From contig JAYUKX010000021.1 of the NCBI GenBank assembly GCA_043764095.1, positions 1 to 64,000 of the forward strand: 64,000 nucleotides of DNA, in the 5' to 3' direction. Positions 50,875-61,270 of the stretch are shown here, piece by piece. Both the position numbers and the translations under genes were made by a program. Source of the DNA: M3007 sp043764095 (GTDB taxonomy: Bacteria; Bacteroidota; Bacteroidia; Chitinophagales; Saprospiraceae). Position 1 is the stretch's first letter. Each line of letters starts with the position of its first letter. The notes under the pieces are model-generated. The model worked only from the letters and a program-made list of their open reading frames with translations. It had not been told where the DNA came from and made no database searches.

Positions 50875-52011
50875 ATGAAATTTGCAACCAAAGTTATTCA
50901 CGCAGGTATCGAACCTGATCCAAGTACAGGGGCTGTAATGACCCCCATTTTTCAAACTTCTACCTATGTGCAAGCCGCTCCCGGCGACCATAAGGGCTAC
51001 GAGTACGCGCGCACGCAAAACCCAACGCGCTCGGTATTGGAAAAAAACCTCGCCGCGCTTGAAAATGGTACCGATGCCATCTGTTTTGGCTCCGGTCTTG
51101 CTGCTCAAGATGCGGTCATCAAACTCCTCAAATCGGGCGACGAGATCATTTCTGTCAACGATCTTTATGGCGGCTCTTACCGTCAAATGGTACGTGTGTA
51201 CGGTCAATGGGGGCTAAAAAGCCGCTATATTGATATGTATAACGCAGAAAACCTCGAAACCGCCATCGGGCCAGATACCAAATTGATCTGGATCGAAACG
51301 CCCACCAATCCTATGCTCAATATTGTGGATATCGCTGCGGTATGCGCAATTGCCCGCAAACACGGTATCCTCACCTGTGTCGATAATACTTTTGCATCGC
51401 CTTATCTCCAAAATCCGCTTGACTTGGGTGCGGATATTGTGCTGCACTCTGCCACAAAATATATTGGCGGCCATTCCGATGTGGTACATGGTTGTCTTAT
51501 TGTGAAAGACACGGATTTGGGTGCAAAGTTGCGTTTTCTCCAAAATGCTTCAGGTGCAGTGCCGGGGCCACAGGATTGTTTTTTGGTGTTGCGCGGTATC
51601 AAAACCTTGCACCTACGCGTACAGCGCGCCTGCGAGAACGCAGAAAAAATTGCGCATTTTTTGCTTAATCACCCAAAAGTATCTAAAGTATATTGGCCAG
51701 GATTTGAAAGTCATCCCAATCATGCGGTAGCAAAAAAGCAAATGAGGATGTTTGGCGCGATGGTTTCTTTCGATCTTAAAGACAATACCATCGAGAATGC
51801 ACACCGCGTATTGAGTGGCACGCATTTGTTTGCATTGGCTGAATCATTGGGCGGTGTAGAATCGTTAATTGGTCACCCTGCCAGCATGACACATGCCAGC
51901 ATTCCGCGCGAAGACCGCTTAAAAGTGGGATTGACAGATTCGTTGATCCGTTTGAGCGTAGGCGTAGAAGATGTGGATGATTTGATTGAAGATTTGAATC
52001 AGGTGTTATAG
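50875..52011 (+). CDS. Cys/Met-metabolism PLP enzyme (cystathionine gamma-synthase type)
   Basis: The 378-residue protein binds PLP through Lys195 (HSATKYIGGHSDV) and has the family motifs YEYARTQNPTR, FGSGLAAQDA, DLYGGSYR, ETPTNP and the C-terminal LIGHPASMTH. It would act in transsulfuration as cystathionine gamma-synthase or beta/gamma-lyase; the motifs do not separate these. The ATG at 50875 follows a promoter at 50834. It is not in the sulfur operon but would use its cysteine. Confidence 0.9.
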   Translation: MKFATKVIHAGIEPDPSTGAVMTPIFQTSTYVQAAPGDHKGYEYARTQNPTRSVLEKNLAALENGTDAICFGSGLAAQDAVIKLLKSGDEIISVNDLYGGSYRQMVRVYGQWGLKSRYIDMYNAENLETAIGPDTKLIWIETPTNPMLNIVDIAAVCAIARKHGILTCVDNTFASPYLQNPLDLGADIVLHSATKYIGGHSDVVHGCLIVKDTDLGAKLRFLQNASGAVPGPQDCFLVLRGIKTLHLRVQRACENAEKIAHFLLNHPKVSKVYWPGFESHPNHAVAKKQMRMFGAMVSFDLKDNTIENAHRVLSGTHLFALAESLGGVESLIGHPASMTHASIPREDRLKVGLTDSLIRLSVGVEDVDDLIEDLNQVL

Positions 52012-52104
52012 TAATTTACTAGGAGGGTACACACGTTCCACAGCATTAAGTCTTGCTCACTTGCAAATTCCACTAAGTTGAAATCTAGTGCAATAATGCT
52101 TACT

Positions 52105-52350
52105 GCTTACTTTTTTTAGCGAAAAAAAAGTAAGCAAAAAACGCTTCGGCTGACGAAAAATGCGGTGCTTTTGCTTCCTCGCTACGGCGGCGCCAAAAAA
52201 ACTCGCCGGACATTCGAGCGGGGACGCTGTCCCGTACATTTCGTTTGGCTCAAACACTTTTTGGCTTCATCCGCCTCCGCTCAAGCAAAACCTGCATTTT
52301 TCTAAGGCCGGCTTTGCCACACTTTGGGATCTGTACTTTATTTCAAATTT
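52105..52350. repeat. Intergenic repeat region with a T-run/A-run hairpin (copy 3)
   Basis: CTTACTTTTTTTAGCGAAAA and the following A-run with GTAAGC resemble the hairpins at 65 and 20541. The following ~210 bases are locally GC-richer than the surrounding intergenic DNA and show no credible gene. This and the terminator at 52405 are all that I see between 52012 and 52644. Confidence 0.5.
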
Positions 52351-52404
52351 CAAGGTACATTAACTCAAATAAAAATATATAGCATCAAACTAAATTACTA
52401 CCAT

Positions 52405-52436
52405 AAGCCACTTCGAGTATTCGGGGTGGCTTTTTT
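52405..52436 (+). terminator. Intrinsic terminator
   Basis: AAGCCAC and GTGGC with the inner CGA/TCG pair form a stem followed by six T. It may end transcription from the PLP-enzyme gene some 400 bases upstream. Confidence 0.65.
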
Positions 52437-52644
52437 ACAGGTAATCTCGTGAACAGTACTTGGTGTGCGTGTAATTAGCGCAGTTCAATATAAATCACCG
52501 CCTTCTTCGGCCTATTTATCTTATAGACCAAAAGTAACGCTGTCGGAATAAAGTACGCCTTTTTGTACTGATAATAACAATACATCTACACGTTATTCAC
52601 ATTATAAATAATTCACCCCACCGCACTAAAAAGCGGATACCTAC

Positions 52645-54984
52645 CTAAAAATCCAACTGGAACGACAATATAGGCGTAAGACCACTCTGACTGCGATATA
52701 CCCAATTATTCGTATCGGGGTCGTACCTGCGCGACAAAGCATCCATATTTTTGCGATTGGCCACATTCTGAATATCTAATGCCACCTGCCAAGCCGCTTT
52801 ACGCGCATTTTTGCGGTAAGAAACACGCAAATCAGGCCGGAAATAAGCATCAATCTTATCCGTAAATGCCTTTGAATCATCGAGTAACGGATCGCGGGAA
52901 TAACGCGAAACAGGTTGGTTGGCCAATAAGGGTGTCAACCGTTGACCACCATTGTAAATCAATTTAGTGCCCAATTGGATTACACCCGTTTTCGATACCC
53001 TCCATTCCTTTCCGCCCATAAATGTAGCCGAAATACCGCTATCATAAGCCGTCGAAAATTCCCTGCCTTGGGCATCCGTGTAGCGGGAACGGGATATGGA
53101 AGTGCCTATTAAAAAGAACGCGCCCTTCCGAAATGATTGCTCTATCGTGATATCAATACCTCGGTTATTACCGCCACCTACATTGATCAAACGATATTTG
53201 GCAAAGCCATCCACCGTGTTCAAAATGCTCCACGAACTGCCTGCTTGATCGGCCACCGGAACATCTTTGAAGCGTTGGTAATAACCCTCAATATGAAAAC
53301 GCAGGTTGCGCCCGGGCAAAAGATCGTAACCCACAACATAATGTTGTGCACGGATAAAATTGGCATCCCAATTTACTTCTACGCCACCTATTTGGGTAAA
53401 ATAATTACCAATAGGCAGCATTCGGCTGTGCACACCCCAACCCGCACTGAGCGATTGTTTTTCGTCCAACTGGTACTTTACGCCCACGCGTGGCTCTACG
53501 CTATGTTGTTGATTGAGTGTGAGATACATCGCGTGTACACCTAGATTTACCGTCAGCTGTTCGGTGGGGCGCAAGCGTAATTGGGCATAAGGCTGTATCA
53601 ATTGAGTGCTGCCTTTGGCCGCTATCGGGGTAGCCTCTCCTTGTGTTTTTCTGTCCAAATCGTATAAAATTTGATTCAGGAAAATACCTGTCCGCAGGTT
53701 GACGCGCGCCGACATTTTTTTATTGTAAAACGACGACAATACGATACGCCCTTCTTTGTATTTTTCGCGGTTTACGGTATTTTTTAGGTTAATATTGCGG
53801 GTATTAAACGTATCGTCGGTAAAAAGAATATCCTGCCCCATCACAGCCAAATGGGTTTTGATATACGCATCGTGGCCTGCTGGAGTGAGGTAGGTAGCGC
53901 CCACGGCACCCATATTGGTCAGAAAATCGCCACCCACATAATCCGAATATTGTTTCCAAGTTGTAGTATCTTTTTTGGCGACTTCTATTTCGCTACTCAC
54001 GCCACCAATACCCCAAAACGTCAACATAGATTTACCGTTTTTAGAAGGAACATATACATTAAAAGATAAATCCTGAAATGTGTTGTTCACGCGCTCGCCC
54101 ACGAGGTAAATTCCCATTTTATTCAATATTCCAAGGGTAGAATACCGATAATTGAGCAAATAAGTGGCCCTACCTCCTTTTTTAAAGGGACCTTCGGTAC
54201 TAAAATCAAGTCCCAAAATACCTGCTCGGAAGGTGTATTGCCGTTTTTCACTGTTGCCCTTGCGGAGGCGAATATCAAAAACACCGGAATAGGCATTGCC
54301 GTATTCGGCAGCAAAAGCACCCGTGCTAAAATCGGAATTACCCAACATACTCACCGAAAAAACCGTGATACCGCCGCCCGAAGAACCTCGGCGCGCAAAG
54401 TGGTTCGGATTGGGAATATCAATACCTTCCAAACGCCAAAGCAGCCCAATACCCGAATTGCCCCGCACCACAATATCGGAGCGATTGTCGCGACTGGGTT
54501 GTACCCCCGGGAATCCCTGCGCCATACGCCCTGGATCATTGGCAGAAGCAGCATAACGCTGTGTTTCATCCACCGAAAACGAGCGTGCACTCAGGATAGA
54601 CACCTCATTGAGCGGTTCATTCCCGAATTTTTTAGCAGAAATAACCACTTCATTGCCCGAAACCGACTCTTGTGTCAGTTCGATGGCAAGTGTTTGTTCG
54701 CGGGCCGAATTAAGGATAAATGGATCGCTCAACCAAGTACTATAACCGATATAAGCACATTCTACTTGTAAGCGACCTGTCGGTACGGCGGGTAATACAA
54801 ACTGCCCATCGATATCGGTCACTGTACCCATACTCGGGTTAGCGTCTTTGATACGCACCGTGGCACCGATCAATAGTTCGCGGGTATCTTTGTCGATCAC
54901 CGTCCCCCGAATAATTTGTGTGGGGATTTGCGCATAAAAAAAGGCAGGAATAAACAGAATAATGGAAAAAAGTGTGCTTTTCAT
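52645..54984 (-). CDS. TonB-dependent receptor with CarboxypepD-like N-terminal domain
   Basis: The 779-residue protein has a signal peptide (ending FFYAQ), a CarboxypepD-reg-like domain (about 22-110; IRGTVIDKDTRELLIGATV and DIDGQFVLPAVPTG), a plug (about 120-220; VVRGNSGIGLLWRLEGIDIPNPNH) and a 22-strand beta-barrel ending in a C-terminal Phe. It imports a large solute or siderophore across the outer membrane. No SusD-like partner is adjacent. It is smaller than most SusC proteins. Confidence 0.9.
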   Translation of the reverse strand: MKSTLFSIILFIPAFFYAQIPTQIIRGTVIDKDTRELLIGATVRIKDANPSMGTVTDIDGQFVLPAVPTGRLQVECAYIGYSTWLSDPFILNSAREQTLAIELTQESVSGNEVVISAKKFGNEPLNEVSILSARSFSVDETQRYAASANDPGRMAQGFPGVQPSRDNRSDIVVRGNSGIGLLWRLEGIDIPNPNHFARRGSSGGGITVFSVSMLGNSDFSTGAFAAEYGNAYSGVFDIRLRKGNSEKRQYTFRAGILGLDFSTEGPFKKGGRATYLLNYRYSTLGILNKMGIYLVGERVNNTFQDLSFNVYVPSKNGKSMLTFWGIGGVSSEIEVAKKDTTTWKQYSDYVGGDFLTNMGAVGATYLTPAGHDAYIKTHLAVMGQDILFTDDTFNTRNINLKNTVNREKYKEGRIVLSSFYNKKMSARVNLRTGIFLNQILYDLDRKTQGEATPIAAKGSTQLIQPYAQLRLRPTEQLTVNLGVHAMYLTLNQQHSVEPRVGVKYQLDEKQSLSAGWGVHSRMLPIGNYFTQIGGVEVNWDANFIRAQHYVVGYDLLPGRNLRFHIEGYYQRFKDVPVADQAGSSWSILNTVDGFAKYRLINVGGGNNRGIDITIEQSFRKGAFFLIGTSISRSRYTDAQGREFSTAYDSGISATFMGGKEWRVSKTGVIQLGTKLIYNGGQRLTPLLANQPVSRYSRDPLLDDSKAFTDKIDAYFRPDLRVSYRKNARKAAWQVALDIQNVANRKNMDALSRRYDPDTNNWVYRSQSGLTPILSFQLDF

Positions 54985-55095
54985 AATATTACGATGAATG
55001 GTTTGGTGTCAATGGCATATTGAAACTGATTAATACGCAGTGTTCACCAAGATTGAATAAAAATATAGGAATGTCCATGCAGTTGGAGCCGAATC

Positions 55096-55259
55096 TTAAG
55101 TATTTGGATATAATTAATTGGCAGAAATGAACGCAGGTATTTTTCGGCTAGACGAGCCATTTTTAAGGCGGATAGCGGTACTATCTAACGAAAAAATGGG
55201 GAAGTATAGGCGGAAAAGACCAAGTTCAGAATGGTAATTAATTGTATCCAAATACTTAA
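55096..55259. repeat. MITE-like element with 24-bp inverted ends
   Basis: TTAAGTATTTGGATATAATT (start of a 24-base arm) is repeated in inverted form at 55236-55259 with one mismatch. The interior has no gene. It occupies half of the 350-base gap between the TonB receptor and the haloperoxidase gene. Confidence 0.75.
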
Positions 55260-55336
55260 ACTAATAACAACGCAAAGATGCACCACGCCACAAAGACATT
55301 TTTAGCCAATATTGTTCCCAATACACATTAAATACT

Positions 55337-56680
55337 TTAATTTGAGGAAATCTTCAAATCTGCTACCTTTTGGCCAATTTCAGTACCTAATCGCATCCCT
55401 TCTTCACAATCTACGCGAAAATGTACGCCAGTGAGCAACCGCGAAAATGCGTTTTCGCGTGCCATTGCCCGAAAGGAGGTAAATGTACGGGGCATACCCG
55501 CAAATTCCTTGCGGCCTTTGTGTGTGGCATCGCAAAGGGTAAACGGATCGCCCAACAGATCCGTCAACACTTCTGCTGCGGCCGCACTAAGCATAGCATG
55601 ACCGGCAGGGTAAGCGGGAAAGGGCGGTGCGTCCATATAGGATTGCCAATCGGGATGAATCACACGGTTGATATAGGTTTGCGGGCGTTCTAGGTTGTAG
55701 TAGTACTTGAGGTACCAACAAAGAATCAGCGCATCATTCAATGCAATAGAAGTACGCAAATAGGTTTCTAATGTAAATGTCCAACAGGGGTGTTGCTGTT
55801 CAATGGCTTGGGTGGCAATAGATATCCACCGCCCCGATGGTGTTACGGTAAGTCCTGCCACATCATCGCTCCAAAATTCTGCAATCCATTGGTTTTCTTT
55901 GGATAATGGTTGTGAGGCAGAAAAAACCTCCATCGCTTGTGTATAAAATGCGCTATTTACTTTTTCGCTAAAAATAGGTGGCGGAATGGGTTTAATATCC
56001 GTCATCGCAACCACAATGGGGCGAATACAACCCCAATATGGGACAAGTGGCGCAATAGGGTGGTCTTGGTCCAATTGGTAAGTGCTGTCAATGGCTTTTA
56101 TTGCATAATTTTGGAAGGGGCAGTTGGGGGCACCGCGGGTTTCTTTACCATCCAATAAAGCATATTGCCAGACTACATCGGCCGTTTTTTGGCCAAAAAG
56201 TATCGAAGCATTACAGTCTTGTTGTTTATGTTGAAATACAAACAGTTCGGCGGTAGTATTTATTTTTTCCTTTAATTCTTTGGGGGCATTGGGGAAAAAC
56301 AAGGGCGTTATAGCGCGATATGCCGCATTAATACTCGCCAAAACGCAAAATTGCTCCTGCTCATCCTCCCATTTTACAGGTGTATAAACTGCTGCGATCT
56401 TTTTTCCCAAAGAAGTATATTGTGGATTGCCGGGCAATGATGCCTCATAAGCGGCCATAGATATATAAGCAAACATACGCGCACTAGAAGGTGCACGATA
56501 GCCAGGGGTAAACCGCTCCAAATCCAGTAGTAAACGGTTCCAAGTGACGAGTAATTCCCTGATTTGCTGGTCTTCTTTATTTTCCAATGGGGTGCATTCA
56601 AACATACCGCTAAGGGTAAGAAGAAAAATAAGGGGTTTTAACCAAACCCATTTTAAGTCGATATAAGAGCAAGAACGCAT
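55337..56680 (-). CDS. Vanadium-dependent haloperoxidase / PAP2-family exported protein
   Basis: The 447-residue protein has a hydrophobic N-terminal segment (about 12-27) ending MFEC, a possible lipobox. The PAP2/vanadium-haloperoxidase fold is shown by the ordered motifs NLERPQTYI (Arg-Pro), PAYPAGHAM (phosphate/vanadate-binding loop with His) and SRLLTGVHFRVDCEEG (Arg and catalytic His). It would act as a phosphatase or haloperoxidase in the periplasm. Its own -7 box lies ten bases upstream of the ATG. It follows the TonB receptor of the sigma/FecR operon. Confidence 0.88.
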   Translation of the reverse strand: MRSCSYIDLKWVWLKPLIFLLTLSGMFECTPLENKEDQQIRELLVTWNRLLLDLERFTPGYRAPSSARMFAYISMAAYEASLPGNPQYTSLGKKIAAVYTPVKWEDEQEQFCVLASINAAYRAITPLFFPNAPKELKEKINTTAELFVFQHKQQDCNASILFGQKTADVVWQYALLDGKETRGAPNCPFQNYAIKAIDSTYQLDQDHPIAPLVPYWGCIRPIVVAMTDIKPIPPPIFSEKVNSAFYTQAMEVFSASQPLSKENQWIAEFWSDDVAGLTVTPSGRWISIATQAIEQQHPCWTFTLETYLRTSIALNDALILCWYLKYYYNLERPQTYINRVIHPDWQSYMDAPPFPAYPAGHAMLSAAAAEVLTDLLGDPFTLCDATHKGRKEFAGMPRTFTSFRAMARENAFSRLLTGVHFRVDCEEGMRLGTEIGQKVADLKISSN

Positions 56681-56690
56681 GATAATAGCG

Positions 56691-56698
56691 CAAATATA
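56691..56698 (-). promoter_or_regulatory. -7 box of the haloperoxidase gene
   Basis: TATATTTG on the minus strand, only ten bases before the ATG, implies an almost leaderless transcript. Confidence 0.5.
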
Positions 56699-56744
56699 GG
56701 TACTTAAGTTGGTATTTTTGATTTTATCGATGCGCTACGCCATA

Positions 56745-59426
56745 TTACCGCTTCACCTTTACGACCCATCTCAATGAAGGCAATAACGGCAATGCGCGTT
56801 GCGTAAATGTGCTGGATGAAGGACTATTATCATCAACATACCGCTCTACGGCAAAAGTAACATTTCTACGGTTATATACATTGTGTAGCCCAATGGACAA
56901 ATCATGTTCAAAAAACGAACTTTTGGTATGCCAACCCAAACTCAAATCTAGGCGATGAAAAGCAGGGATTTGGGTCGTATTAGCGGGTAATGGGTCGCTT
57001 TTAAAATATTTTAGGAAAAATAAATCAAAAACGCCGTCTGTTTGGTTGATAATATTGACCGGAAGTCCTGTGAAATATTGCCAGCGTCCGCTCAATCGCC
57101 AATGGGAATTGATTTGCCAAAGCGCACCCAATACCACTTGGTGCCGAGTATCAAACCGAAATACTGGCCGTTTGGGGAAATGGTCTCGGGTCGATTTACT
57201 GAGCGTATAAGAGGCTAGTGCAGTGAGGTGGCCCGCCCGTTTTTCCAACAATACCTCTAATCCTTTTGCTTGCCCAGAACCAAAAACGGCGTTATTTTCC
57301 CAATTGACCCTTAATGTATCATCATCATCCCCAGATTCGATAAAAGCATCTAAAATACTAGGAAAATCGAACTCCGCTAAGCGATACATTTTTTTATAAT
57401 AGCCTTCTATATGTATGGCCAAACTATCGGTGAGGTGGTGACTTATGCCTAATGAATACTGCCAAGCGCGTTGTGGCCGTTGTTTTGCGGCAATAGGTGC
57501 CCAAAAATCGTTCGGAAATCCCATATCATTGACGGTAAGCAACTGCACAAACTGTGCTTGGTGGGTAGCCGAAATTTCCAAAGCAGTGCCTTTTCGTACT
57601 TCCCAAGCGGCTTGCAGGCGCGGTTGAGGTACCACAAACCATTTGTCCCTATTAAACGCTGCAACATGCAGGCCGAAATTGAGTACAAAAGCCTTTCGTT
57701 GCCATTCCATTTCGGCGTAAGTAAAGCCTTCTTGGGCAATATCCGATTGTTTGGAATTGTATAGCGTTGAATCGCCTTCAAAAATATCATTTTCGCCTTC
57801 AAATCCATCTAAATCGAATAAAAGAAAATCGTGCCGACTTATTCCGCCGCCTAATTTTCCACGCCAACGACCTCCGGGCAGCCAATCCCAATCGCTGCGG
57901 AGTGTTACACTCTGGATGCCAGAGGTAAAATCAAGGCTAAATGTATAGTTTTCCGAAAAAATTTCGGGCCCTAGTTCCGCTTTTACAGTAGTTTCCCATG
58001 CCGTTCCAATAGTATTCCTAAATTTACTGAATGTAAGGGACGTATTGCCAAACCAATGCTCGGATGGCACCCAATTCCAGCGCAAATTAGCCGTTGTATT
58101 GCCCCAATTGAATGTGTATTTACTTTTACTCAAATAAATGACGCTGTCCATATTGGTGCTGTCGCCCAAATTATCATCCAATAAATCAGCACCTTTATAC
58201 ATAGAGGCGTATATTTGATGCTTGCTGCCAAGTCTTTTATGCCAACGCAAATTCAAATCTTGAAAAATATAACGGGAACTTTGGCTGATTTGAATACCGG
58301 GCTTTATATCACTTAATTGGAAGCCTTTGCCCAATTTGGCAAACCAAGGAGACACCAATGAATAGCGTATTGCTCCCAAAATAGATCCACCATGCTTACC
58401 AATAGGGCCTTCTACTAGTAAATTAGCGGAAACAGGTGTAAGTGAAAATTCCGCACCCCATTTCTTTTCGTTTCCTTCCCTCGATTGTACATCCAACACC
58501 GACGAGAGCCGCCCTCCATACCGTGCCGGCGCAGCCCCTTTGATGAGTCGAGCATTTTTGACCAATAACGGGTTAATAATGGAGAATATACCTCCAGCAT
58601 GTGACGCATTATAGAGGGGCATGCCATCAAAAAGGGTTAAGTTTTGATCGGCATTGCCACCGCGAATATGCAGCCCTCCAACGCCGTCAGCACCAGTCAC
58701 CACACCGGGGAGCATCGCAATATGACGCTGTACATCGGGTTCGCCTACGGTAGTTGTAACGGATTGCATCCATACGGCGGGCAAATTGGCCGATGACGGC
58801 GTTTCAAAAGGTTTTAGATGCCCTTTGGTAGCAGCGACCACCACTTCGGGCAAACCAGTATTGGGGATGAGTTTGATGGAAAGGGATTGGTTACTATTGG
58901 CTGAAATAGTATAGGTGTGGGCTTTAAAACCTAAATAATTAGCCTGAACCCGAACTGAATTAGCCGCATGAACCTTAAAACTAAAAAAACCAAAATCATT
59001 GGCGGTGGTGCCCATTTGTTGGTCGGGCACACTGATAACAGCCCAAGCCAAAGGTTCGCCACTTTCTGCATCGGTGATGTATCCGCTTATGGTATATTCG
59101 CGGGGCGGCAACAGAAAAAGAGCAATTCCAGTGGCTGTATTTCTAAAACCTACGCCGCTTTTATCCAAGAGTGATTGAAGGATGGCCTCCAGTGTTTGAT
59201 GTTCAAAACGCTTGGTAATGCGAAGTTTTGGGTCAAAAAACGTTTGCGAGAAGGCTATACGCACCCCTGTTTGAGCCGAAAGTGCCACTAATGCTTCATC
59301 GTATGTTTGTTGATGGCATACAAATGAAAAAAGAGGTACGGGAGTAGATTGTGCTTGGCTTTTGGTGAAGCCAAACAGTACATAAAATAGTAGAAAAAGT
59401 AGTCCTAAGTGTTTTTGTCCAATCAT
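56745..59426 (-). CDS. TonB-dependent transducer with N-terminal STN domain
   Basis: The 893-residue protein has a signal peptide (ending KSQAQ), an STN/secretin-like domain (about 30-105; TYDEALVALSAQTGVRIAFSQ), a CarboxypepD-like domain (about 112-195; YTISGYITDAESGEPLAW), a plug (GGLHIRGGNADQNLTLFDGMPLYN) and a beta-barrel. The STN domain is the part that signals to a FecR anti-sigma factor, and fecR-like and sigma genes are immediately upstream. It is therefore a ligand-sensing transporter that controls its own operon. Confidence 0.92.
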   Translation of the reverse strand: MIGQKHLGLLFLLFYVLFGFTKSQAQSTPVPLFSFVCHQQTYDEALVALSAQTGVRIAFSQTFFDPKLRITKRFEHQTLEAILQSLLDKSGVGFRNTATGIALFLLPPREYTISGYITDAESGEPLAWAVISVPDQQMGTTANDFGFFSFKVHAANSVRVQANYLGFKAHTYTISANSNQSLSIKLIPNTGLPEVVVAATKGHLKPFETPSSANLPAVWMQSVTTTVGEPDVQRHIAMLPGVVTGADGVGGLHIRGGNADQNLTLFDGMPLYNASHAGGIFSIINPLLVKNARLIKGAAPARYGGRLSSVLDVQSREGNEKKWGAEFSLTPVSANLLVEGPIGKHGGSILGAIRYSLVSPWFAKLGKGFQLSDIKPGIQISQSSRYIFQDLNLRWHKRLGSKHQIYASMYKGADLLDDNLGDSTNMDSVIYLSKSKYTFNWGNTTANLRWNWVPSEHWFGNTSLTFSKFRNTIGTAWETTVKAELGPEIFSENYTFSLDFTSGIQSVTLRSDWDWLPGGRWRGKLGGGISRHDFLLFDLDGFEGENDIFEGDSTLYNSKQSDIAQEGFTYAEMEWQRKAFVLNFGLHVAAFNRDKWFVVPQPRLQAAWEVRKGTALEISATHQAQFVQLLTVNDMGFPNDFWAPIAAKQRPQRAWQYSLGISHHLTDSLAIHIEGYYKKMYRLAEFDFPSILDAFIESGDDDDTLRVNWENNAVFGSGQAKGLEVLLEKRAGHLTALASYTLSKSTRDHFPKRPVFRFDTRHQVVLGALWQINSHWRLSGRWQYFTGLPVNIINQTDGVFDLFFLKYFKSDPLPANTTQIPAFHRLDLSLGWHTKSSFFEHDLSIGLHNVYNRRNVTFAVERYVDDNSPSSSTFTQRALPLLPSLRWVVKVKR

Positions 59427-59436
59427 GTATAGCGCA

Positions 59437-60444
59437 TCAATGCTGGCATTTGCCGCCGTCTAGTACTATTTCAGTATCAGATATACGCGACTTAATGCCA
59501 AATACGACGCAAATATCGTCAATGATTGCTTTCAGTGGTAGATTTGTTGGGTACTTATTACTAAAAGTACAAGTTCCGATATTTGGGTTGCTCAATTTAA
59601 TCGTTTTTCCATAATGTTGCTCGAGCGTTTTGATCACAGCCGCCAGTGGCATACCCTGAAAGGTTAATTCGCCGCTTTGCCAAGCGAACAAAAGTCCAGC
59701 AGGATTTTGGATACGCGTAAGGGTTTGTTTGGAAGCATCGTATTGAATGGCATCTCCGGCAATTAGATCGGCAGTATTGGTGCTATTTTTAGGTTGTACC
59801 CTTACTTTTCCTTCTCGAACGGCTACTTCTAGCACCATTTCATTGGCCCTTTGGCGTACATCAAATGCAGTACCTAACACACGCACAGTACCCACGGTTG
59901 TTAATACTTCAAAAGGGTGCGCGGCATCTTTAGCCACTTCAAAAAACGCCTCTCCATTGCACGATACTGCCCTAACACTGCCGTCCCATTGCGCAGGATA
60001 TTCCAGTTGGGTATTTTCATTGAGCCAGATATGGGTACCATCGGCGAGCAGGATGTCTTTGCGTTCTCCGGCAGCAGTCACTAATCGGAGCATCTCGGTG
60101 GTGTGTGATAGTTTCCAGAACAAGCCGCCAGCAGTGACCAATAGGAGTATAGCTGCCGCAGCGCGCCACCAAGTACGGTTGCTTTGGTGCGTTACCGTCA
60201 TTGTTGGAGCATCTGTTTGGTCTATTTTTTTCCAAATCGCCTTGTAATCCGCGTCATTGTCTATCGAAATAGCGGCTTCGTCGGCTTCTTGAAAACTGAG
60301 ATGCCAAGTTTTTTCTATTTTGAGGGCAATATCGCGGTGTGTGGGGCTGGCGTTTAGCCATTCATCGAGTTGAATGCTATCCTGCTCCGAAATGGTACCT
60401 TTCAGGCGTTCTATAAGGAGGTATGTATAAGTTTCTTCATTCAT
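59437..60444 (-). CDS. FecR-family anti-sigma factor
   Basis: The 335-residue protein has a cytoplasmic DUF4880-like N terminus, one membrane segment (about 91-110, TWWRAAAAILLLVTAGGLFW), a periplasmic FecR domain (about 115-220; LADGTHIWLNENTQLEYP and GEAFFEVAKDAAHPFEV) and a C-terminal DUF4974 (about 250-330). It relays the STN-receptor signal to the ECF sigma factor. It lies 10 bases before the receptor gene and 196 bases after the sigma gene. Confidence 0.94.
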   Translation of the reverse strand: MNEETYTYLLIERLKGTISEQDSIQLDEWLNASPTHRDIALKIEKTWHLSFQEADEAAISIDNDADYKAIWKKIDQTDAPTMTVTHQSNRTWWRAAAAILLLVTAGGLFWKLSHTTEMLRLVTAAGERKDILLADGTHIWLNENTQLEYPAQWDGSVRAVSCNGEAFFEVAKDAAHPFEVLTTVGTVRVLGTAFDVRQRANEMVLEVAVREGKVRVQPKNSTNTADLIAGDAIQYDASKQTLTRIQNPAGLLFAWQSGELTFQGMPLAAVIKTLEQHYGKTIKLSNPNIGTCTFSNKYPTNLPLKAIIDDICVVFGIKSRISDTEIVLDGGKCQH

Positions 60445-60640
60445 TTTCTTTATGTTATTTAAGATAAATCAATTATCAATCAACGCTGTACCAATACTTA
60501 AGTTTGGAATAAAATTTAAATAAAAGTACTAATTTCGGGGCTTTATTTTGCCCTATCTTCGTTATTACCAGTTGTTTAATATGCAACAGCGATGCGCTTA
60601 GACCTTTTCCATGGTATGTCGTTGGAAGGCCCCCTAACCC

Positions 60641-61222
60641 CTATGCATTTTTAAAAAAAAGCAACAACCACGTCATTAGTCCGAGTTCTTCCAGCCTAGA
60701 ACGCAAGTGTTTTAGGGCTTTTGTCATTTGGTTTTCGATCGTTTTGGTACTAATATCGAGTTGTTCTGCTATTTCGCGGTGCGATAATTGTTCATATCTG
60801 CTTAATAAAAAAACAGCGCGGCATTTTTCTGGTAATTCGCTAATCGCCAACTGCACGGCCTCCGACAATTCGAGCGTTTCGGTTTGTTCATCGGCACGGT
60901 TGGCGTTGCTTTCTATCTCCGGAATCTCGTCATTAGTTTGCCATCGTTTGCGGTGGCGCAGTATATCGAGTGCTTTGTTACATACAGCACGGCGGAGGTA
61001 TGCTTTGAGGCTACTCAGTTCCTGAATTTGCTCACGCCGCCGCCAAAGATCGGCAAAAACCTCTTGTGTTGTATCACGAGCAAGGTCATTATCGCGCAAG
61101 TATTGAAAAGCAGTCACTACTAGATAGCGGTAATAAGCATCGTATATACCTTTAAAGGCGGGTTCATCTCCCTTTATCATACGATGTAATAAATCTTGTT
61201 CCTCTGCCGCGCTAAGTCGCAT
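60641..61222 (-). CDS. ECF RNA polymerase sigma factor, FecI/SigW type
   Basis: The 193-residue protein has sigma region 2 (about 18-90; AFQYLRDNDLARDTTQEVFADLWRRR as hallmark, ending with RAVCNKALDILRH) and region 4 (about 120-178; LPEKCRAVFLLSRYEQLSHREIAEQLDISTKTIENQM). It would direct transcription of the FecR/TonB operon when released from FecR. Its own promoter (TATCTTTG) is 49 bases upstream. The 196 bases before FecR hold no gene. Confidence 0.94.
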   Translation of the reverse strand: MRLSAAEEQDLLHRMIKGDEPAFKGIYDAYYRYLVVTAFQYLRDNDLARDTTQEVFADLWRRREQIQELSSLKAYLRRAVCNKALDILRHRKRWQTNDEIPEIESNANRADEQTETLELSEAVQLAISELPEKCRAVFLLSRYEQLSHREIAEQLDISTKTIENQMTKALKHLRSRLEELGLMTWLLLFFKNA

Positions 61223-61270
61223 TATGTATAGTTGTATAAATTTTCAAGTTCCTAGTATAAATTTGATGTG

